DNA of 6,289 nucleotides from assembly GCA_015222255.1 (NCBI GenBank), contig JADFUX010000053.1, positions 1 to 6,289 on the forward strand, written 5' to 3'. The position numbers and the translations under genes are program-made. The notes under the pieces were generated by a model, which had not been told where the DNA came from, did not search any database, and saw only the letters and a program-made list of their open reading frames with translations. The DNA comes from Chloroflexota bacterium (GTDB taxonomy: Bacteria > Chloroflexota > Dehalococcoidia > GIF9 > AB-539-J10). Positions 5,268-6,289 of this stretch are shown here, one piece after another; position 1 is the first letter of the stretch; each line of letters opens with the position of its first letter.

Positions 5268-6248
5268 ATGGCTAAACCTAAGGTTGCTTTCTACTGGTGC
5301 GCTTCGTGTGGTGGATGCGAGGAGACAGTGGTTGACCTTAATGAAGATATACTGAAAGTGGCGGATGCTGTGGATATAGTCTTCTGGCCCGTTGCATTGG
5401 ATTTCAAAAGAAAGGATGTTGAGGCTTTAGGCGAAAAAGAGATAGCAGTAAGCTTCATAAATGGTGCCGTCAGAACGGAGGAGCAAGAAGAGATGGTAAA
5501 ACTACTGAGGCAAAAATCCGGCCTCGTGGTTGCCTTTGGCTCTTGCGCCCATCTAGGAGGGATACCCGGACTGGGAAATTTCTGCACAAGAGACACAATT
5601 TTTCAAAGGGCTTATATAGAGACTCCGTCCACTGAAAATCCGGAGGGAACTTTTCCCCAGGAGAAGACAGACATCGGAATTGGTGAACTCACCTTACCGG
5701 AATTCTATGATACGGTAAAGACATTAGATCAGACTATCCCCGTGGATTACTACCTTCCTGGATGTCCACCACCGCCTGATTTAGTAATGAATGCCGTAAA
5801 CGCCATTCTCACGGGCCAACTCCCGGAGAAAGGAGCGGTGCTTGCCCCGAACAAAGCGCAATGTGACACGTGCCCGAGGGCAGAGACAAAACCAGAGAAA
5901 CTATCAATAGCAGAGATAAAAAGGCCCTGGGAGATTAAAATCGATCCTGAGAAATGCTTCCTGGTGCAAGGACTGATTTGTCTCGGACCTGCCACTCGTT
6001 CGGGATGTGGGGAAACATGCATCAGAGCTAATATGCCGTGCCGGGGTTGTTTTGGTCCAATAGATGGTGTTGTGGACCAAGGAGCAAGAATGCTTTCAGC
6101 AATTGCGTCTATATTGGGACTTGAAGGCGAAGAGAAGATGACAGAGGAAGCTGTCCAGAAATTAATTGAACAAATCGTAGACCCTGCGGGGACCTTCTAC
6201 AGATTTAGTCTGCCGGCTTCTCTACTTAGAAGAAAGAGGATGGCATGA
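5268..6248 (+). CDS. mvhG: [NiFe]-hydrogenase small subunit MvhG (group 3c, F420-non-reducing)
   Basis: 326-residue hydrogenase small subunit of the 20-kDa NADH dehydrogenase-like family. It carries the iron-sulfur chain that takes electrons from the [NiFe] centre in MvhA to MvhD. The proximal cluster ligands are visible as WCASCGGCEE (10-19; C14 and C17 with an extra C11), GSCAHLGG (C93) and PGCPPPPD (C166). The C-terminal part has cysteines for the further clusters: C199 and C202 (QCDTCP), C230, C238, C247, C251, C258 and C261. The block FLVQGLICLGPATRSGCGE (231-249) and NMPCRGCFGP (255-264) is typical of MvhG-type subunits. There is no twin-arginine leader, so the enzyme is cytoplasmic, unlike periplasmic uptake hydrogenases. 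ATG 5268 is chosen because the protein then begins directly with MAKPKVAFYWCASC and has a ribosome binding site; ATG 5238 would add ten residues. It is followed after 13 bases by the large-subunit gene. Confidence 0.93.
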   Translation: MAKPKVAFYWCASCGGCEETVVDLNEDILKVADAVDIVFWPVALDFKRKDVEALGEKEIAVSFINGAVRTEEQEEMVKLLRQKSGLVVAFGSCAHLGGIPGLGNFCTRDTIFQRAYIETPSTENPEGTFPQEKTDIGIGELTLPEFYDTVKTLDQTIPVDYYLPGCPPPPDLVMNAVNAILTGQLPEKGAVLAPNKAQCDTCPRAETKPEKLSIAEIKRPWEIKIDPEKCFLVQGLICLGPATRSGCGETCIRANMPCRGCFGPIDGVVDQGARMLSAIASILGLEGEEKMTEEAVQKLIEQIVDPAGTFYRFSLPASLLRRKRMA

Positions 6249-6250
6249 AC

Positions 6251-6256
6251 AGGAGG
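6251..6256 (+). promoter_or_regulatory. Ribosome binding site of mvhA
   Basis: AGGAGG ends five bases before ATG 6262, confirming that a new gene starts right before the window edge. Confidence 0.8.
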
Positions 6257-6261
6257 ACAGA

Positions 6262-6289
6262 ATGAAAAAGATAACTATAGACCCCATAA
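6262..6289 (+). CDS. mvhA: [NiFe]-hydrogenase large subunit MvhA, first nine codons (cut by window end)
   Basis: Only MKKITIDPI is visible, in the frame set by a strong upstream AGGAGG. [NiFe] hydrogenase large subunits characteristically begin with a segment of the form ITIDPITRLEGHG, and the gene follows mvhG by 13 bases, the standard order. The catalytic cysteine motifs are beyond the window, so activity cannot be checked. Confidence 0.8.

Overview
The window is a compact gene cluster for feeding electrons from formate and from H2 into a heterodisulfide-reductase (Hdr) type flavin-based electron-bifurcating complex. All genes lie on the + strand. The encoded proteins look cytoplasmic (no signal peptides) and rich in iron-sulfur cysteines, so the source is a strict anaerobe. 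The strong AGGAGG-type ribosome binding sites, two sigma70-like promoters and an ArsR/SmtB regulator with a promoter-proximal palindrome point to a bacterium rather than a methanogenic archaeon, although every enzyme here has close methanogen counterparts (MvhD, FdhA, FdhB, MvhG, MvhA). A sediment or subsurface lineage such as Chloroflexota/Dehalococcoidia, Desulfobacterota or Clostridia is plausible. That assignment is inference and rests partly on a remembered intergenic repeat.

Layout. Positions 1-69 hold no supportable gene. Unit 1 (70-3750) is mvhD copy 1, then fdhA, then fdhB, joined by overlaps of 11 and 3 bases. It makes a Cys-type formate dehydrogenase with an FrhB-family flavoprotein and an MvhD adaptor, resembling the Fdh-Hdr complexes of formate-grown methanogens. 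A 170-base gap (3751-3920) holds a degenerate, repeat-like structured stretch, then a palindrome and a good promoter. Unit 2 (3945-5203) encodes an ArsR/SmtB repressor, then (ATGA overlap) a divergent MvhD paralogue with altered cysteine motifs, then a second canonical MvhD. Unit 3 (5268 to the window end) has its own TATAAT box and encodes MvhG, the [NiFe]-hydrogenase small subunit, followed by the first nine codons of MvhA, the large subunit.

Together: FdhAB and MvhAG are two alternative electron inputs (formate or H2). Each is next to its own canonical MvhD, the [2Fe-2S] adaptor that hands electrons to HdrA. No hdr gene is inside the window; they would be expected nearby. The most unusual parts are the ArsR gene with a non-standard cysteine motif, its 22-bp imperfect palindrome placed at the predicted transcription start, and the rewired MvhD paralogue translationally coupled to it.
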